DNA of 64,000 nucleotides from Polynucleobacter parvulilacunae (GTDB taxonomy: Bacteria > Pseudomonadota > Gammaproteobacteria > Burkholderiales > Burkholderiaceae): the NCBI RefSeq assembly GCF_018881715.1, contig NZ_JACVPW010000001.1, positions 521,337-585,336 of the forward strand. Direction: 5' to 3'. The position numbers were made by a program, and so were the translations under genes. The notes under the pieces were generated by a model that was not told the DNA's origin, did not search any database, and saw only the letters and a program-made list of their open reading frames with translations. Of this stretch, positions 23,738 through 36,045 are shown one piece after another; the first letter of the stretch is position 1; the number at the start of each line of letters is the position of its first letter.

Positions 23738-24115
23738 ATGTCTCATCAAACAGCAAGTCATACTGAAGAAAAAAGCAGCTGGGTCTCTGGACTCGCTGCT
23801 TTAATCGTTGTTGCAGCGTTAGTTCTTTACTACACGCTCGTAGATCAATCTATGTTGGTTCGTCTTGCTGTTTTGTTTGGTGGCATCGCAGCTGCAGTTG
23901 TAATTGTGGCGATATCTCCTGATGGGCGCCGTTTTATCGCCTACGCAAAAGATTCTTGGTATGAAGTAAAAAAGGTTGTTTGGCCAACTCGTAAAGAGAC
24001 GACCCAAATGACTCTAGTCGTATTTGGCTTTGTTCTGATCATGTCCTTATTTTTATGGATTGCAGACAAATTAATTGAATGGCTAGTTTTTTCAGTCTTT
24101 TTAGGCTGGAAGTGA
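23738..24115 (+). CDS. secE: Preprotein translocase subunit SecE
   Basis: 125 residues with three membrane helices, the longer form found in proteobacteria (about 20-40, 45-65 and 95-118). The conserved amphipathic segment SWYEVKKVVWPTRKETTQMT clamps SecY in the Sec channel. It lies 20 bp after tRNA-Trp and 9 bp before nusG. Confidence 0.97.
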   Translation: MSHQTASHTEEKSSWVSGLAALIVVAALVLYYTLVDQSMLVRLAVLFGGIAAAVVIVAISPDGRRFIAYAKDSWYEVKKVVWPTRKETTQMTLVVFGFVLIMSLFLWIADKLIEWLVFSVFLGWK

Positions 24116-24124
24116 GTAAGAAAA

Positions 24125-24697
24125 ATGACTGATTCTGAGTTGGCCGTAAATCCACAAGCTACTGGCAATATGCGCTGGTACGTAATCCATGCTTATTCAG
24201 GTATGGAGAAAAGCGTTAAAAAAGGCCTTGAGGAGCGTATTGCACGTTCTGGCATGCCTGAAAAATTTGGCCGTATTTTGGTTCCCTCTGAAGAAGTGGT
24301 TGAAATCAAATCTGGCACAAAGTCTGTTTCTGAGCGTCGCTTCTTCCCAGGTTATGTCCTGATTGAGATGGAAATGACCGATGAGAGCTGGCATTTGGTG
24401 AAAAATACGCCAAAAGTGACTGGTTTTGTTGGCGGTGTTCGTAACCGTCCAAGCCCGATTTCTACGGCTGAAGTAGCCAAAATCATGGATCAAATGCAGG
24501 CTGGGGTGGATAAACCTAAGCCTAAGACTCTATTTGAGGTTGGTGAGATTGTCCGCGTTAAAGAAGGCCCATTTGTTGATTTCAACGGAAATATCGAAGA
24601 AGTCAACTATGAAAAGTCAAGATTACGCGTTTCTGTTACAATTTTTGGCCGGGGTACCCCAGTTGAGCTGGAGTTCGGCCAGGTAGAAAAGATGTAA
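24125..24697 (+). CDS. nusG: Transcription termination/antitermination protein NusG
   Basis: 190 residues. The NGN domain begins at [17 protein letters not shown], and the KOW domain ([16 protein letters not shown]) closes the protein. It binds RNA polymerase to increase processivity and links it to Rho or the ribosome via S10. The 15 residues before MRWYV are a short extension. secE-nusG is a conserved pair. Confidence 0.97.
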   Translation: MTDSELAVNPQATGNMRWYVIHAYSGMEKSVKKGLEERIARSGMPEKFGRILVPSEEVVEIKSGTKSVSERRFFPGYVLIEMEMTDESWHLVKNTPKVTGFVGGVRNRPSPISTAEVAKIMDQMQAGVDKPKPKTLFEVGEIVRVKEGPFVDFNGNIEEVNYEKSRLRVSVTIFGRGTPVELEFGQVEKM

Positions 24698-24853
24698 AAA
24701 CAAGGACTTAGTCCCGGTTTGTAGTGCAAAAGTTTGTAGTTTTAAGTGGTTAGCAATAACCGAGGAGCGGAGCTAGAAAGCCAAAAACTAGTGAAGCGTT
24801 TACTCAACAGCGGTCTTTCCTTATGAGGTTAGGCGCGCTTTTAGGAGCAACAC

Positions 24854-25285
24854 ATGGCAAAGAAGATTATTGGCTTTATTAAGCTGCAGATCCCTGCAGG
24901 TAAAGCAAATCCATCACCACCCGTAGGTCCAGCATTGGGTCAGCGCGGTCTTAACATTATGGAATTCTGTAAGGCGTTCAATGCTCAAACTCAGAGCATG
25001 GAACCTGGCCTGCCAATTCCAGTCGTGATTACAGCGTTCGCTGATAAGAGCTTCACATTCATCATGAAGACTCCTCCAGCAACCATCATGATTAAGAAGG
25101 CTGCGAAGATTGAAAAAGGATCACCACGTCCTCATACCGATAAAGTGGGTTCAATTACACGTGCTCAAGCAGAAGAAATCGCTAAAGCAAAAATGCCAGA
25201 TTTGACAGCAGCCGATATGGACGCAGCTGTTAGAACAATCGCTGGTAGCGCCCGTTCCATGGGCATCACTGTGGAAGGTCTCTAA
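24854..25285 (+). CDS. rplK: 50S ribosomal protein L11
   Basis: 143 residues. L11 binds the GTPase-associated region of 23S and takes part in the factor response and stringent sensing. The [20 protein letters not shown] start and the [11 protein letters not shown] run are typical. A 156-nt leader (24698-24853) with a GGAC-TTA-GTCC hairpin precedes it; an L1-type control site is possible but not proven. Confidence 0.98.
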   Translation: MAKKIIGFIKLQIPAGKANPSPPVGPALGQRGLNIMEFCKAFNAQTQSMEPGLPIPVVITAFADKSFTFIMKTPPATIMIKKAAKIEKGSPRPHTDKVGSITRAQAEEIAKAKMPDLTAADMDAAVRTIAGSARSMGITVEGL

Positions 25286-25287
25286 TC

Positions 25288-25989
25288 ATGACTAAATTAT
25301 CTAAACGCGTAAAAGCTATTCAATCTAAAGTTGACCGCAATAAGTTTTATTCATTAGACGACGCATTGAACCTCGTTAAAGAGTGTGCAACTGCCAAGTT
25401 TGATGAGTCAATCGACGTTGCTGTTCAGTTGGGTATTGACGCTAAGAAATCTGACCAAGTTGTGCGTGGCGCAGTAGTGCTCCCAGCTGGTACAGGTAAG
25501 CATGTTCGTGTAGCTGTTTTTGCTCAAGGCGAGAAGGCTGAACAAGCTAAAGCCGCTGGTGCAGAAATCGTTGGCATGGAAGAACTTGCTGAGCAAATTA
25601 AAGGCGGCAAAATTGATTTCGATATTTTGATCGCATCCCCAGACACAATGAAAATAGTTGGTACTTTAGGTCAAGTATTGGGCCCACGTGGTTTGATGCC
25701 GAATCCAAAAGTTGGAACAGTGACTCCTGACGTTGCTACTGCAGTTAAGAATGCAAAAGCTGGTCAAGTTCAGTTCCGTGTGGACAAAGCCGGTATCGTG
25801 CACGCAAGCATTGGCCGTCGTTCATTCGAACCAACTGCATTGAAATCCAACTTGCTCGCATTGCTCGAGGCTTTGAATAAAGCAAAGCCACCGGCATCTA
25901 AGGGTATTTATTTAAAGAAGGTTGCCGTAAGCAGCACCATGGGTGCCGGCGTACGCGTAGACCAAGCATCGTTACAGGCTGCAGCTTAA
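25288..25989 (+). CDS. rplA: 50S ribosomal protein L1
   Basis: 233 residues. L1 forms the mobile L1 stalk that helps release E-site tRNA, and in many bacteria represses its own operon. The signature [15 protein letters not shown] is present. Two bases separate it from rplK, so translation is probably coupled. Confidence 0.98.
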   Translation: MTKLSKRVKAIQSKVDRNKFYSLDDALNLVKECATAKFDESIDVAVQLGIDAKKSDQVVRGAVVLPAGTGKHVRVAVFAQGEKAEQAKAAGAEIVGMEELAEQIKGGKIDFDILIASPDTMKIVGTLGQVLGPRGLMPNPKVGTVTPDVATAVKNAKAGQVQFRVDKAGIVHASIGRRSFEPTALKSNLLALLEALNKAKPPASKGIYLKKVAVSSTMGAGVRVDQASLQAAA

Positions 25990-26224
25990 TAGCTTGTAAC
26001 AAAAAAGAACTTTGGGTCGACTCTCGCTCTTTGAGTGAGAGTCGAACATCAAAGACCGTTGGTGAATTAGTTGCTAATACAGAGTTAATTCTTAATCGTT
26101 ACGAAAGTAATAGCCAGCGCAGATGGCGACCCTGAAAAGATTTTCACAAGAACTTTGTGAACAAATGATCAGACGCTGGTGTGTAACCCCAACTGGAAAC
26201 AGTTGGTTTTTATGGAGTTAAACC
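25990..26224 (+). promoter_or_regulatory. rplA-rplJ leader with strong hairpin
   Basis: 235 nt without a gene. Bases 26017-26029 pair with 26033-26045 (TCGACTCTCGCTC with GAGTGAGAGTCGA, one G-U wobble, loop TTT), with no T run after, so it is not a simple terminator. Downstream, 26095-26220 is the place for an L10(L12)4-binding autoregulatory leader known in other bacteria; that part is inferred from position only. Confidence 0.6.
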
Positions 26225-26866
26225 GTGCCTTTGAATGTACAAGACAAAAAAGCGATTGTTGCTGATGTCGGCGCTCAATTGGCTGGAGCCCAAACCGTCG
26301 TGCTCGCTGAATACCGTGGTATTCCAGTAGAGCAGTTGACAAAGCTACGTGCTAGCGCACGTGACCAAGGTGTATATCTTCGCGTTCTGAAGAACACATT
26401 GGCACGCCGTGCTGCACAAGGCACACAGTTTGAGCCTCTTGCTGATTCGATGGTTGGCCCCTTGATCTACGGCATCTCTGCTGATCCGATTGCTTCGGCA
26501 AAAGTATTGCAGAACTTTGCTAAGACTCAAGACAAGCTAGTCATTACTGCTGGCTTATATAACGGCAAGTTGTTGGACGTAGCGGGTGTTAAATCCCTCG
26601 CGTCTATTCCAAGCCGCGACGAGTTGTTATCTCAGTTGTTGGGCGTGATGTTGGCCCCAGTTTCTGCGATGGCTCGCGTATTGGGTGCAGTAGCAGCACA
26701 AAAGGCAGAAGGAGCACCTGCTCCTGTTGCAGCACCGGTAGCAGAAGTAGCAGCAGCCCCAGCAGAAGTAGTTGCTGAAGCCGCCGCTCCAGAAGCAAGT
26801 GCTGAGCCTGCAGCCGCAGCCCCAGAAGCTGGAACAGAAACACCGCAAACCCCTGCCGCTGAATAA
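26225..26866 (+). CDS. rplJ: 50S ribosomal protein L10 with long Ala-rich tail
   Basis: 213 residues, from GTG 26225. L10 is the base of the L7/L12 stalk. Residues 1-160 match the family, including the 23S-binding N-domain ([15 protein letters not shown]). Residues 161-213 are an Ala/Glu/Pro-rich tail ([20 protein letters not shown] and on) not found in E. coli L10 (165 residues). The tail is in frame and ends at a normal stop, followed by rplL. It may be disordered and flexible beside the L7/L12 stalk; its role is unknown. Confidence 0.95.
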   Translation: MPLNVQDKKAIVADVGAQLAGAQTVVLAEYRGIPVEQLTKLRASARDQGVYLRVLKNTLARRAAQGTQFEPLADSMVGPLIYGISADPIASAKVLQNFAKTQDKLVITAGLYNGKLLDVAGVKSLASIPSRDELLSQLLGVMLAPVSAMARVLGAVAAQKAEGAPAPVAAPVAEVAAAPAEVVAEAAAPEASAEPAAAAPEAGTETPQTPAAE

Positions 26867-26902
26867 GCGACAGATTAACTATTTAAGTATTAGGAGCTAA
26901 AA

Positions 26903-27277
26903 ATGGCGATTACTAAAGAAGAAATCATTGATGCAGTAGGTAGCATGTCTGTTATGGATTTGAACGACTTGGTTAAGGCGTTCGAAGAGAAGTTTGGCGT
27001 ATCAGCTGCAGCGATGGCTGTTGCTGGTCCTGCTGGTGCAGCTGGCGGCGCTGCTGCTGAAGAGCAAACAGAATTCACTGTTAACTTGCTCGAAGCTGGC
27101 GCAAACAAAGTTTCAGTAATTAAGGCAGTTCGCGAAATTACTGGTCTTGGCTTGAAAGAAGCTAAGGACTTGGTTGACGGTGCACCGAAGCCAATCAAAG
27201 AAGCTGTTGATAAGAAGACAGCTGAAGAAGCTAAGAAGAAGCTTGAAGAAGCTGGCGCTAAAGCAGAACTCAAGTAA
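26903..27277 (+). CDS. rplL: 50S ribosomal protein L7/L12
   Basis: 124 residues. N-terminal dimerisation domain (about 1-35), Ala/Gly hinge (residues 38-52), and the factor-binding C-domain ([28 protein letters not shown]). It is the multi-copy stalk protein that recruits translation GTPases. It is followed by a structured 226-nt gap before rpoB. Confidence 0.98.
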
Positions 27278-27503
27278 TACACAAACTGCTGGCGCCTCTC
27301 AAAAAGAGGCGTTAGCCATGTTGGGTTTGACCTCTAGAGGTCAAACCCGATTTCATTTCTGATTGAAATCGGGTTTGCCTTCTGATACGACTGCAGAATG
27401 CAAGTTTGGTCGGACACTGGATCTTTCGATTTAGTGTTGTCCGCCAGTGATTGGTAGTGGCCAATCGCCAAATCTTTGTACAGTCGCTGAATTCGGAGAT
27501 GAA
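27278..27503 (+). promoter_or_regulatory. rplL-rpoB gap with alternative hairpins
   Basis: Four potential stems: 27293-27299 with 27305-27311 (CGCCTCT/AGAGGCG); 27323-27335 with 27336-27348 (a 26-base perfect palindrome from GGGTTTGACC to GGTCAAACCC); 27342-27355 with 27364-27377 (14-bp perfect stem, CAAACCCGATTTCA with TGAAATCGGGTTTG, 8-nt loop); and 27447 to 27468 (GATTGG core with CCAATC). The second and third share 27342-27348 and cannot form together. No long T run follows any of them. This fits an attenuator or processing region as known between rplL and rpoB in E. coli. Confidence 0.75.
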
Positions 27504-30500
27504 ATGAACTATAGCTTCACCGAACGCAAGCGAGTCCGTAAAAGCTTTGCTAAGCGAGTAAACAACCACCAGGTTCCGTACCTGATCGCAACGCAGCTGG
27601 AATCCTACGCTAAATTTTTACAGGCTGATAAGCCGGCAATGTCTCGTCTTACTGAGGGACTTCAAGCTGCCTTTACATCAGCATTCCCAATTGTGTCTAA
27701 CAACGGCTATGCACGTATGGAATACGTGTCTTACCAGTTATCACAGCCACCATTTGACGTTAAAGAATGTCAACAACGTGGTTACACATACCACTCTGCC
27801 TTACGCGCAAAAGTTCGCTTGATTATTTATGATCGCGAAGCGCCTACTAAGGTTAAAGAGGTAAAAGAGAGCGAAGTCTACATGGGTGAAATTCCACTCA
27901 TGACAGAAAATGGCTCTTTTGTGATTAACGGTACTGAGCGCGTAATCGTTTCTCAGTTGCACCGTTCACCAGGCGTGTTTTTCGAACACGATAAGGGCAA
28001 GACACACAGCTCAGGTAAGTTGCTGTTCTCAGCACGCATCATTCCTTACCGTGGTTCATGGCTCGATTTCGAGTTTGATCCAAAAGACATTCTTTATTTC
28101 CGCGTTGACCGTCGTCGTAAGATGCCTGTCACCATTTTGCTCAAAGCAATTGGTTTCAACAACGAACAGATTCTTGCTAACTTCTTTAACTTTGACCATT
28201 TCTCATTGACTGCTAATGGCGGTTCAATGGAATTTGTGCCAGAGCGTTTACGTGGTCAGTTGGCTAGCTTTGACGTGCTCGACAAGAATGGCGTTGTGGT
28301 CATTCAAAAAGACAAGCGTATCAATGCAAAGCACATACGTGAACTCGAAGCCGCTAAGACAAAAACAATCGCTGTACCAGATGACTATTTAATTGGTCGT
28401 GTAGTTGCACGCAATATTGTTGATCCAGATTCTGGTGAAATATTGGCTTACGCTAATGATGAAATCACTGAAGAGTTGTTGGCGACATTGCGCGATGCAG
28501 GTATCAAGCAGTTGGAAACCATTTACACCAATGATTTGGATTCTGGCGCATACATTTCTCAGACATTGCGTACTGATGAAACTGCGGATCAAATGGCCGC
28601 TCGTATTGCCATCTATCGCATGATGCGTCCTGGTGAGCCTCCAACAGAAGATGCTGTTGAAGCCTTGTTCCAGCGTTTGTTCTACAACGAAGATAGTTAC
28701 GATTTATCACGCGTTGGTCGTATGAAAGTTAACAGCCGTCTCGGTCGCTCTGAGATGGAAGGCAAAATGGTTTTATCGGATGAAGACATCCTCGATACCA
28801 TCAAGTCTTTGGTTGACTTGCGTAACGGCAAAGGCGAAGTCGATGACATCGATCACTTAGGCAATCGTCGCGTACGTTGCGTAGGTGAATTGGCAGAGAA
28901 TCAATTCCGTGCAGGTTTGTCACGTGTTGAGCGTGCGGTTAAAGAACGTCTCGGCCAAGCCGAAACAGAAAACCTCATGCCGCATGACTTGATTAACAGT
29001 AAGCCAATTTCTTCTGCTATTCGTGAGTTCTTCGGTTCTTCACAGTTGTCCCAGTTTATGGACCAAACCAATCCACTTTCAGAGATCACGCACAAGCGTC
29101 GTATTTCTGCATTGGGACCTGGTGGTTTGACACGCGAGCGCGCAGGCTTCGAAGTGCGCGACGTGCATCCAACCCATTACGGACGTGTTTGCCCAATCGA
29201 AACTCCAGAAGGACCAAACATTGGTTTGATCAACTCACTCGCATTATTTGCGCGTTTGAATGAGCATGGTTTCTTAGAGACCCCATACCGTAAAGTTTCT
29301 AACAGCAAAGTAAGTGACGAAGTGGTTTACCTCTCTGCGATTGAAGAGGCGAAGTATGTGATTGCTCAGGCAAACGCAACGATCGACAAGAGCGGTAAGT
29401 TGGCCGATGAATTGGTTTCAGCGCGTCAAGCTGGTGAGACCATGATGGTTAGCCCAGAGCGCATCGATTTCATCGACGTTGCTCCTAGTCAGATCGTTTC
29501 TGCTGCTGCTTCACTCGTTCCATTTTTGGAGCATGATGATGCGAACCGTGCGTTGATGGGTGCGAATATGCAACGTCAAGCGGTTCCTTGCTTGCGTCCA
29601 GATAAGCCATTGGTTGGTACTGGTTTAGAGCGTATTGTTGCGGTTGACTCTGGTACTGTGATTTTGGCTTCCCGCGGCGGTATTGTTGATTATGTTGACG
29701 CAAACCGTGTAGTTATTCGTGTAAACGATGACGAGACAGCGGCTGGTGAAGTTGGTGTGGATATTTATAACCTTATCAAGTACACCCGTTCAAATCAAAA
29801 TACCAACATTAACCAACGCCCAATCGTTCAGGCTGGTGATCGTGTCGTCCGCGGCGACGTAGTTGCTGACGGCGCATCTACCGACTTAGGTGAATTGGCT
29901 TTGGGTCAAAACATGACCGTGGCATTTATGCCATGGAACGGTTACAACTTCGAAGATTCAATCTTGATCTCTGAGAAAGTTGTTGCTGACGACCGCTATA
30001 CATCTATTCATATTGAAGAGTTGTCAGTGGTTGCACGTGATACCAAACTTGGTTCAGAAGAAATTACTCGCGATATTTCCAATTTGGCAGAGTCACAACT
30101 CTCCCGTTTGGATGAGAGCGGTATTGTTTACATTGGTGCTGAAGTTGAAGCTGGTGACGTATTGGTTGGTAAGGTAACTCCAAAGGGTGAGACAACTCTC
30201 ACTCCTGAAGAGAAGCTGCTCCGTGCCATCTTCGGTGAAAAAGCATCTGACGTTAAAGATACTTCTTTGCGCGTTCCATCTGGAATGATTGGTACCGTTA
30301 TTGATGTTCAAGTCTTCACCCGTGAAGGCATTGAGCGCGATGCACGTGCACAGTCAATCATTCAAGAAGAATTGCAGCGCTATCGTTTGGACTTAAACGA
30401 CCAGTTGCGTATTGTTGAGGGCGACGCCTTCATGCGTTTAGAAAAACTGTTGATTGGCAAAGTTGCCAATGGTGGGCCTCAGAAATTAGCTAAAGGCACT

Positions 30501-31604
30501 AAGATCGACAAGGAATACCTTGCCAGCTTAGATAAATACCATTGGTTTGATGTGCGTCCAGCAGATGATGAAGTTGCCTCACAAGTTGAAGCGATTAAGT
30601 CCTCTATCGAAGCGAAACGTAAACAGTTTGATGAAGCCTTCGAAGAGAAGCGCACCAAACTTACCCAGGGTGATGATTTGCAACCTGGCGTAACGAAGAT
30701 GGTTAAGGTGTACTTGGCTGTTAAGCGTCGCTTGCAGCCTGGCGACAAGATGGCCGGTCGTCACGGCAACAAGGGTGTGGTTTCTAAAATCGCTCCAGCT
30801 GAAGATATGCCATTTATGGCTGACGGACGCCCTGTTGATATCGTCTTGAACCCATTGGGTGTTCCTTCCCGTATGAACGTTGGTCAGATCTTGGAAACCC
30901 ACTTAGGTTGGGCAGCTCAAGGTATTGGTAAGCGTATCGACGAGATGGTTCGTGAACAAGCTAAACAAGCTGAGTTACGCAAGTTCCTCAAGCAGCTTTA
31001 CAATGAAACAGGCCGTATTGAAGATATCGACAACTTCACTGACGAGCAAATCACAGTATTGGCTGAGAATCTCCGCCAAGGCTTGCCATTTGCAACTCCA
31101 GTGTTTGACGGTGCTACAGAAGCTGAAATCGGACGCATGCTTGAGTTGGCTTATCCAGAAGAAGTAGCTACTTCTTTGAAGATGACTCCATCACGTCAGC
31201 AAATGATTTTGTGCGACGGCCGTACTGGCGATCAGTTTGAGCGTCCAGTAACTGTTGGCGTAATGCATGTCTTGAAACTCCACCATTTGGTCGATGACAA
31301 GATGCATGCTCGTTCAACCGGACCTTACTCTTTAGTAACGCAACAGCCATTGGGCGGTAAAGCTCAGTTCGGTGGTCAGCGCTTTGGTGAGATGGAAGTC
31401 TGGGCCCTCGAAGCATACGGTGCTTCATATGTCTTGCAGGAAATGCTGACAGTGAAGTCCGATGACGTCGCAGGCCGTACCAAGGTTTACGAAAACATCG
31501 TCAAGGGCGAGCACACGATTGATGCTGGCATGCCCGAATCCTTCAACGTGCTGGTAAAAGAAATCCGTTCGTTGGGTATTGACATTGACATGGAGCGCAA
31601 CTGA
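27504..31604 (+). CDS. rpoB: RNA polymerase subunit beta
   Basis: 1366 residues from ATG 27504 ([15 protein letters not shown]), which has GGAGA just before; the open frame extends to 27447 but the extra 19 residues do not resemble the family. Beta forms half the active-site cleft and the rifampicin pocket; the segment [21 protein letters not shown] is wild type-like. rpoC follows one base after the stop. Confidence 0.99.
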   Translation: MNYSFTERKRVRKSFAKRVNNHQVPYLIATQLESYAKFLQADKPAMSRLTEGLQAAFTSAFPIVSNNGYARMEYVSYQLSQPPFDVKECQQRGYTYHSALRAKVRLIIYDREAPTKVKEVKESEVYMGEIPLMTENGSFVINGTERVIVSQLHRSPGVFFEHDKGKTHSSGKLLFSARIIPYRGSWLDFEFDPKDILYFRVDRRRKMPVTILLKAIGFNNEQILANFFNFDHFSLTANGGSMEFVPERLRGQLASFDVLDKNGVVVIQKDKRINAKHIRELEAAKTKTIAVPDDYLIGRVVARNIVDPDSGEILAYANDEITEELLATLRDAGIKQLETIYTNDLDSGAYISQTLRTDETADQMAARIAIYRMMRPGEPPTEDAVEALFQRLFYNEDSYDLSRVGRMKVNSRLGRSEMEGKMVLSDEDILDTIKSLVDLRNGKGEVDDIDHLGNRRVRCVGELAENQFRAGLSRVERAVKERLGQAETENLMPHDLINSKPISSAIREFFGSSQLSQFMDQTNPLSEITHKRRISALGPGGLTRERAGFEVRDVHPTHYGRVCPIETPEGPNIGLINSLALFARLNEHGFLETPYRKVSNSKVSDEVVYLSAIEEAKYVIAQANATIDKSGKLADELVSARQAGETMMVSPERIDFIDVAPSQIVSAAASLVPFLEHDDANRALMGANMQRQAVPCLRPDKPLVGTGLERIVAVDSGTVILASRGGIVDYVDANRVVIRVNDDETAAGEVGVDIYNLIKYTRSNQNTNINQRPIVQAGDRVVRGDVVADGASTDLGELALGQNMTVAFMPWNGYNFEDSILISEKVVADDRYTSIHIEELSVVARDTKLGSEEITRDISNLAESQLSRLDESGIVYIGAEVEAGDVLVGKVTPKGETTLTPEEKLLRAIFGEKASDVKDTSLRVPSGMIGTVIDVQVFTREGIERDARAQSIIQEELQRYRLDLNDQLRIVEGDAFMRLEKLLIGKVANGGPQKLAKGTKIDKEYLASLDKYHWFDVRPADDEVASQVEAIKSSIEAKRKQFDEAFEEKRTKLTQGDDLQPGVTKMVKVYLAVKRRLQPGDKMAGRHGNKGVVSKIAPAEDMPFMADGRPVDIVLNPLGVPSRMNVGQILETHLGWAAQGIGKRIDEMVREQAKQAELRKFLKQLYNETGRIEDIDNFTDEQITVLAENLRQGLPFATPVFDGATEAEIGRMLELAYPEEVATSLKMTPSRQQMILCDGRTGDQFERPVTVGVMHVLKLHHLVDDKMHARSTGPYSLVTQQPLGGKAQFGGQRFGEMEVWALEAYGASYVLQEMLTVKSDDVAGRTKVYENIVKGEHTIDAGMPESFNVLVKEIRSLGIDIDMERN

Positions 31605-31605
31605 T

Positions 31606-34600
31606 ATGAAAGCATTGCTCGATTTATTTAAGCAAACGCAGGGCGAAGAGCAGTTTGATGTCATCAAAATTGGTCTCGCATCTCCTGAGAAAATTCGCTC
31701 ATGGTCTTTTGGTGAAGTACGCAAACCAGAAACCATCAACTACCGGACTTTTAAGCCCGAGCGTGATGGTTTGTTCTGCGCCAAGATTTTTGGACCAACC
31801 AAAGACTACGAGTGCTTATGCGGCAAGTACAAGCGCTTAAAGTTCCGTGGCGTTATCTGTGAGAAGTGTGGTGTTGAAGTTACTCTCGCTAAAGTACGTC
31901 GTGAGCGCATGGGCCACATTGAGTTGGCAGCCCCTGTAGCGCACATCTGGTTCTTGAAGTCCCTGCCATCCCGTTTGGGTATGGTTCTCGATATGACATT
32001 GCGTGATATCGAGCGCGTTCTTTACTTTGAAGCATATGTAGTGGTTGATCCTGGCATGACTCCTGAAGGCGCAATGAAGCGCGGTCAGATCATGTCTGAA
32101 GACGAATACATTGCAAAGACTGAAGAGTATGGTGACGGTGCATTTACCGCCATCATGGGCGCTGAAGGTATTCGTGATCTCTTGCGTTCGATTGATATCG
32201 ATCGCGAAGTTGAGACAATTCGTGCTGATTTGAAGGCTACTGGTAGCGATGCCAAGATCAAGAAATACGCTAAGCGCTTAAAAGTGCTCGAGGCGTTCCA
32301 GACTTCAGGCATTAAGCCTGACTGGATGATCATGGAAGTGTTGCCAGTATTGCCACCAGAATTGCGCCCATTGGTGCCATTGGATGGCGGTCGCTTTGCT
32401 ACTTCAGATTTGAACGATCTCTACCGTCGTGTGATTAACCGTAACAACCGTTTGAAGCGTTTGTTAGAGTTGCGCGCGCCAGAGATCATCGTTCGTAACG
32501 AAAAACGTATGTTGCAAGAAGCGGTTGACTCATTGCTCGACAACGGTCGTCGCGGTAAGGCCATGACTGGCGCTAACAAGCGTCCTCTCAAGTCCTTGGC
32601 TGAGATGATTAAAGGTAAGAGCGGTCGTTTCCGTCAAAACTTGTTGGGTAAACGCGTTGACTACTCTGGTCGTTCAGTCATCGTGGTTGGCCCTACATTG
32701 AAATTGCATCAGTGCGGCTTACCAAAATTGATGGCTTTGGAATTGTTCAAGCCGTTCATTTTTAACAAGCTTGAGACTTTAGGAATTGCAACCACGATTA
32801 AGGCTGCGAAGAAAGAAGTTGAAAGCCAGACTCCAATCGTTTGGGACATTCTCGAAGAAGTGATTCGTGAACATCCAATCATGTTGAACCGTGCGCCTAC
32901 ATTGCACCGTCTCGGTATTCAGGCTTTCGAGCCAATGCTGATTGAAGGTAAAGCAATCCAATTGCACCCATTAGTTTGCGCGGCATTTAACGCGGACTTT
33001 GACGGTGACCAAATGGCGGTTCACGTTCCTTTGTCGCTCGAAGCGCAAATGGAAGCACGTACATTGATGTTGGCTTCGAACAACGTATTGTTCCCAGCTA
33101 ACGGCGAACCATCTATCGTTCCTTCACAGGACGTGGTGTTGGGTCTGTACTACGCTACACGTGACAAGATCAACGGTAAAGGCGAAGGCATGGTTTTCGC
33201 CAACATCACTGAAGTGGTACGTGCATACGAAGCAGGCCAAGTTGAATTGGCCTCACGCGTTGCTGTGCGTATTACCGAGTTTGAGATCGTGGACAAAAAA
33301 GCAGAAGGCGATGCGCGTTTTGCTGAGAAAACCAAGATCTATCAAACTTCAGTTGGCCGTGCAATCCTGTCTGAGATTTTGCCTAAAGGCATGTCTTTCG
33401 AGGAAATCAACAAACCTTTGAAGAAAAAAGAAATCTCACGCTTGATCAACACTTCATTCCGTAAGTGTGGATTACGTGAAACAGTTATTTTTGCTGACCG
33501 CCTCTTGCAGTCTGGTTTCCGCTTGGCAACCAACGCAGGCATCTCCGTTGCGATTGACGATATGTTGATCCCAACATCTAAAGAGCGCATCATCACTGAA
33601 GCTTCTGCCAAGGTTAAAGAGTATGACAAGCAGTTCATGTCAGGCCTTGTAACCAATCAAGAGCGTTATAACAACGTGGTTGATATTTGGGGTGCCGCAG
33701 GCGACCAAGTTGGTAAGGCGATGATGGATGAGTTGTCACACGTTGACGTACTCGACCGTAACGGCAAGACTGTTCGTCAAGAATCTTTCAACTCCATCTA
33801 CATGATGGCGGACTCTGGTGCCCGTGGATCTGCAGCGCAGATTCGTCAGTTGGCTGGTATGCGTGGTTTGATGGCTAAGCCTGATGGCTCGATCATTGAA
33901 ACCCCAATTACTGCGAACTTCCGTGAAGGTTTGAACGTGTTGCAGTACTTCATCTCAACCCACGGTGCTCGTAAAGGTCTGGCTGATACAGCGTTGAAGA
34001 CAGCGAACTCTGGTTACTTGACACGTCGTTTGTGCGACGTTACTCAAGATCTCGTGGTTATTGAAGAAGATTGCGGCGCAACTTCTGGCGTAACGATGAA
34101 GGCGCTTGTTGAGGGCGGCGAAATTATCGAAGCATTGCGCGATCGTATTTTGGGTCGTGTATGTATCGGTGACATCGTTCACCCTGACACACAAGAAGTA
34201 ATTGTTCCTAACGACACAATGCTCGACGAAGATCATGTTGATCAAATTGTGGCATTGGGTATCGACGAAGTTAAAGTTCGCACAGTATTGTCTTGCTTAA
34301 CTCGATTTGGTTTATGCGCTAAGTGCTACGGACGTGATCTAGGTCGCGGTGGTTTGGTGAACGTTGGTGAAGCGGTTGGTGTTATCGCTGCTCAGTCCAT
34401 CGGTGAGCCGGGCACACAGTTGACTATGCGTACCTTCCACATCGGTGGTGCAGCGTCACGTGCATTGGTTGCAAGCAACATTGAAGCCAAATCTAACGGC
34501 GCTTTGAAGTTCTCCGGCACGATGCGTGTTGTGAAGAACGCGAAGGGCGAGCAGATCGTGATTTCACGTTCTGGCGAAGCCTTGATCGTTGACGAGAATG

Positions 34601-35868
34601 GTCGTGAGCGCGAGCGTCATAAAGTGCCTTACGGCGCAACTCTCTTGTTAAAAGAAGATGCAGCTGTGAAAGCTGGCGCAAGCTTGGCGACATGGGATCC
34701 ATTAACACGTCCGATTATTTCTGAGTACGCTGGTATCGCTCGCTTCGACAACGTTGAAGAAGGCGTAACTGTTGCTAAGCAGGTTGATGAAGTTACTGGT
34801 CTTTCCACTTTGGTGGTGATTGACGGTAAGCGTCGTTCTGCTGCAAGCAAAGGCGTTCGCCCAATGATCAACTTGGTTGATGACAAAGGTAATGAAGTCA
34901 TGATCGCCGGTACTGATCACCCAGTAAACATTGGCCTCCAAGTGGGTGCTTTGATTACTGTTAAAGATGGTCAGAAGGTCGAAGTTGGTGAAGTATTGGC
35001 ACGTATTCCAATCGAATCACAGAAGACTCGTGACATTACTGGTGGTTTGCCACGCGTTGCAGAATTGTTCGAAGCACGTTCACCTAAAGATGCAGCTGTC
35101 TTGGCGAAAGTTACTGGAACAGTTTCCTTCGGCAAAGAAACCAAAGGTAAGCAACGTTTGGTGATTACCGATATGGACGGCGAAGCCAATGAATTCTTGA
35201 TTCCTAAAGAGAAGCAAGTTCTTGTTCATGACGGTCAAGTTGTGAATAAGGGCGAGATGATTGTGGAAGGCCCTGCCGATCCACATGACATCTTGACTCT
35301 CAGAGGTATTGAAGAGTTGGCGATTTACATCGTTGATGAAGTTCAAGACGTTTACCGTTTGCAAGGCGTGAAGATTAATGACAAGCACATTGAAGTAATC
35401 GTGCGTCAAATGTTGCGTCGCGTGCAAATCACTGATGGTGGCGATACTGCCTACATCACCGGTGAGCAAGTTGAGCGCTCAAAACTGTATGACGCTAACG
35501 ATTTAGTGATTGCCGCAGGTAAGCGCCCAGCTCAGTTCGAAAACGTGCTGTTGGGTATTACTAAAGCATCCTTGTCGACAGACAGCTTCATTTCAGCGGC
35601 TTCTTTCCAAGAAACCACCCGTGTATTGACCGAAGCCGCCATTATGGGCAAGACCGATACACTCCGTGGTCTCAAGGAAAACGTCATTATTGGTCGTCTG
35701 ATTCCTGCTGGTACCGGCTTGTCTTATCGCCGTGCACGCAAGGTCAGAGAGCAATTCGAGCGTGATCGCGCTCAAATGATTGCCGCCGAAGAGGAAGTAA
35801 TGGCCAATATGCCTGTAGAAATCGAGGCTGAAGTCGTTGCTCCTGCTGGGGAGGCTGATCCAAGCTAA
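31606..35868 (+). CDS. rpoC: RNA polymerase subunit beta-prime
   Basis: 1420 residues from ATG 31606 ([10 protein letters not shown]), the family start; an upstream ATG at 31579 lies inside rpoB. The N-terminal zinc motif (CLCG and CEKC), the catalytic Mg loop [12 protein letters not shown] and the trigger loop region are intact. The C-terminus ends in a short acidic tail. An intrinsic terminator follows at 35879. Confidence 0.99.
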   Translation: MKALLDLFKQTQGEEQFDVIKIGLASPEKIRSWSFGEVRKPETINYRTFKPERDGLFCAKIFGPTKDYECLCGKYKRLKFRGVICEKCGVEVTLAKVRRERMGHIELAAPVAHIWFLKSLPSRLGMVLDMTLRDIERVLYFEAYVVVDPGMTPEGAMKRGQIMSEDEYIAKTEEYGDGAFTAIMGAEGIRDLLRSIDIDREVETIRADLKATGSDAKIKKYAKRLKVLEAFQTSGIKPDWMIMEVLPVLPPELRPLVPLDGGRFATSDLNDLYRRVINRNNRLKRLLELRAPEIIVRNEKRMLQEAVDSLLDNGRRGKAMTGANKRPLKSLAEMIKGKSGRFRQNLLGKRVDYSGRSVIVVGPTLKLHQCGLPKLMALELFKPFIFNKLETLGIATTIKAAKKEVESQTPIVWDILEEVIREHPIMLNRAPTLHRLGIQAFEPMLIEGKAIQLHPLVCAAFNADFDGDQMAVHVPLSLEAQMEARTLMLASNNVLFPANGEPSIVPSQDVVLGLYYATRDKINGKGEGMVFANITEVVRAYEAGQVELASRVAVRITEFEIVDKKAEGDARFAEKTKIYQTSVGRAILSEILPKGMSFEEINKPLKKKEISRLINTSFRKCGLRETVIFADRLLQSGFRLATNAGISVAIDDMLIPTSKERIITEASAKVKEYDKQFMSGLVTNQERYNNVVDIWGAAGDQVGKAMMDELSHVDVLDRNGKTVRQESFNSIYMMADSGARGSAAQIRQLAGMRGLMAKPDGSIIETPITANFREGLNVLQYFISTHGARKGLADTALKTANSGYLTRRLCDVTQDLVVIEEDCGATSGVTMKALVEGGEIIEALRDRILGRVCIGDIVHPDTQEVIVPNDTMLDEDHVDQIVALGIDEVKVRTVLSCLTRFGLCAKCYGRDLGRGGLVNVGEAVGVIAAQSIGEPGTQLTMRTFHIGGAASRALVASNIEAKSNGALKFSGTMRVVKNAKGEQIVISRSGEALIVDENGRERERHKVPYGATLLLKEDAAVKAGASLATWDPLTRPIISEYAGIARFDNVEEGVTVAKQVDEVTGLSTLVVIDGKRRSAASKGVRPMINLVDDKGNEVMIAGTDHPVNIGLQVGALITVKDGQKVEVGEVLARIPIESQKTRDITGGLPRVAELFEARSPKDAAVLAKVTGTVSFGKETKGKQRLVITDMDGEANEFLIPKEKQVLVHDGQVVNKGEMIVEGPADPHDILTLRGIEELAIYIVDEVQDVYRLQGVKINDKHIEVIVRQMLRRVQITDGGDTAYITGEQVERSKLYDANDLVIAAGKRPAQFENVLLGITKASLSTDSFISAASFQETTRVLTEAAIMGKTDTLRGLKENVIIGRLIPAGTGLSYRRARKVREQFERDRAQMIAAEEEVMANMPVEIEAEVVAPAGEADPS

Positions 35869-35878
35869 TTTGGTAATT

Positions 35879-35902
35879 CTGGCCAGAAATGGCCAGTTTT
35901 TT
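35879..35902 (+). terminator. Intrinsic terminator after rpoC
   Basis: Stem CTGGCC (35879-35884) and GGCCAG (35891-35896) with loop AGAAAT, then TTTTTT. It ends the rplKAJL-rpoBC transcript. Confidence 0.88.
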
Positions 35903-35912
35903 CCCCATTTGG

Positions 35913-35941
35913 TTGACGGAAAAGGCTGGCCAAGCTAGAAT
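35913..35941 (+). promoter_or_regulatory. Promoter of the str operon (rpsL)
   Basis: -35 TTGACG (35913-35918), -10 TAGAAT (35936-35941), 17-bp spacer, about 105 bp before rpsL. It lies directly after the rpoC terminator, so the str operon starts its own transcript. Confidence 0.8.
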
Positions 35942-36045
35942 GCTGAGTTCTACTGATTCAGAAGAGGGTCTTTTTGACCTAGAAATTCTCTAAGTCATTG
36001 ATTTTCTTGAAGAAAGCAACAAAGAAGTACTAACCGAGCTATTTT

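Noticed and set aside
27447..27503. rpoB starting at 27447 (19 extra residues)
   Set aside because: The added residues do not resemble beta-subunit N-termini and the ATG at 27504 has GGAGA well placed before it.
31579..31605. rpoC starting at 31579
   Set aside because: This start lies inside rpoB; the family start MKALLDLFK is at 31606.
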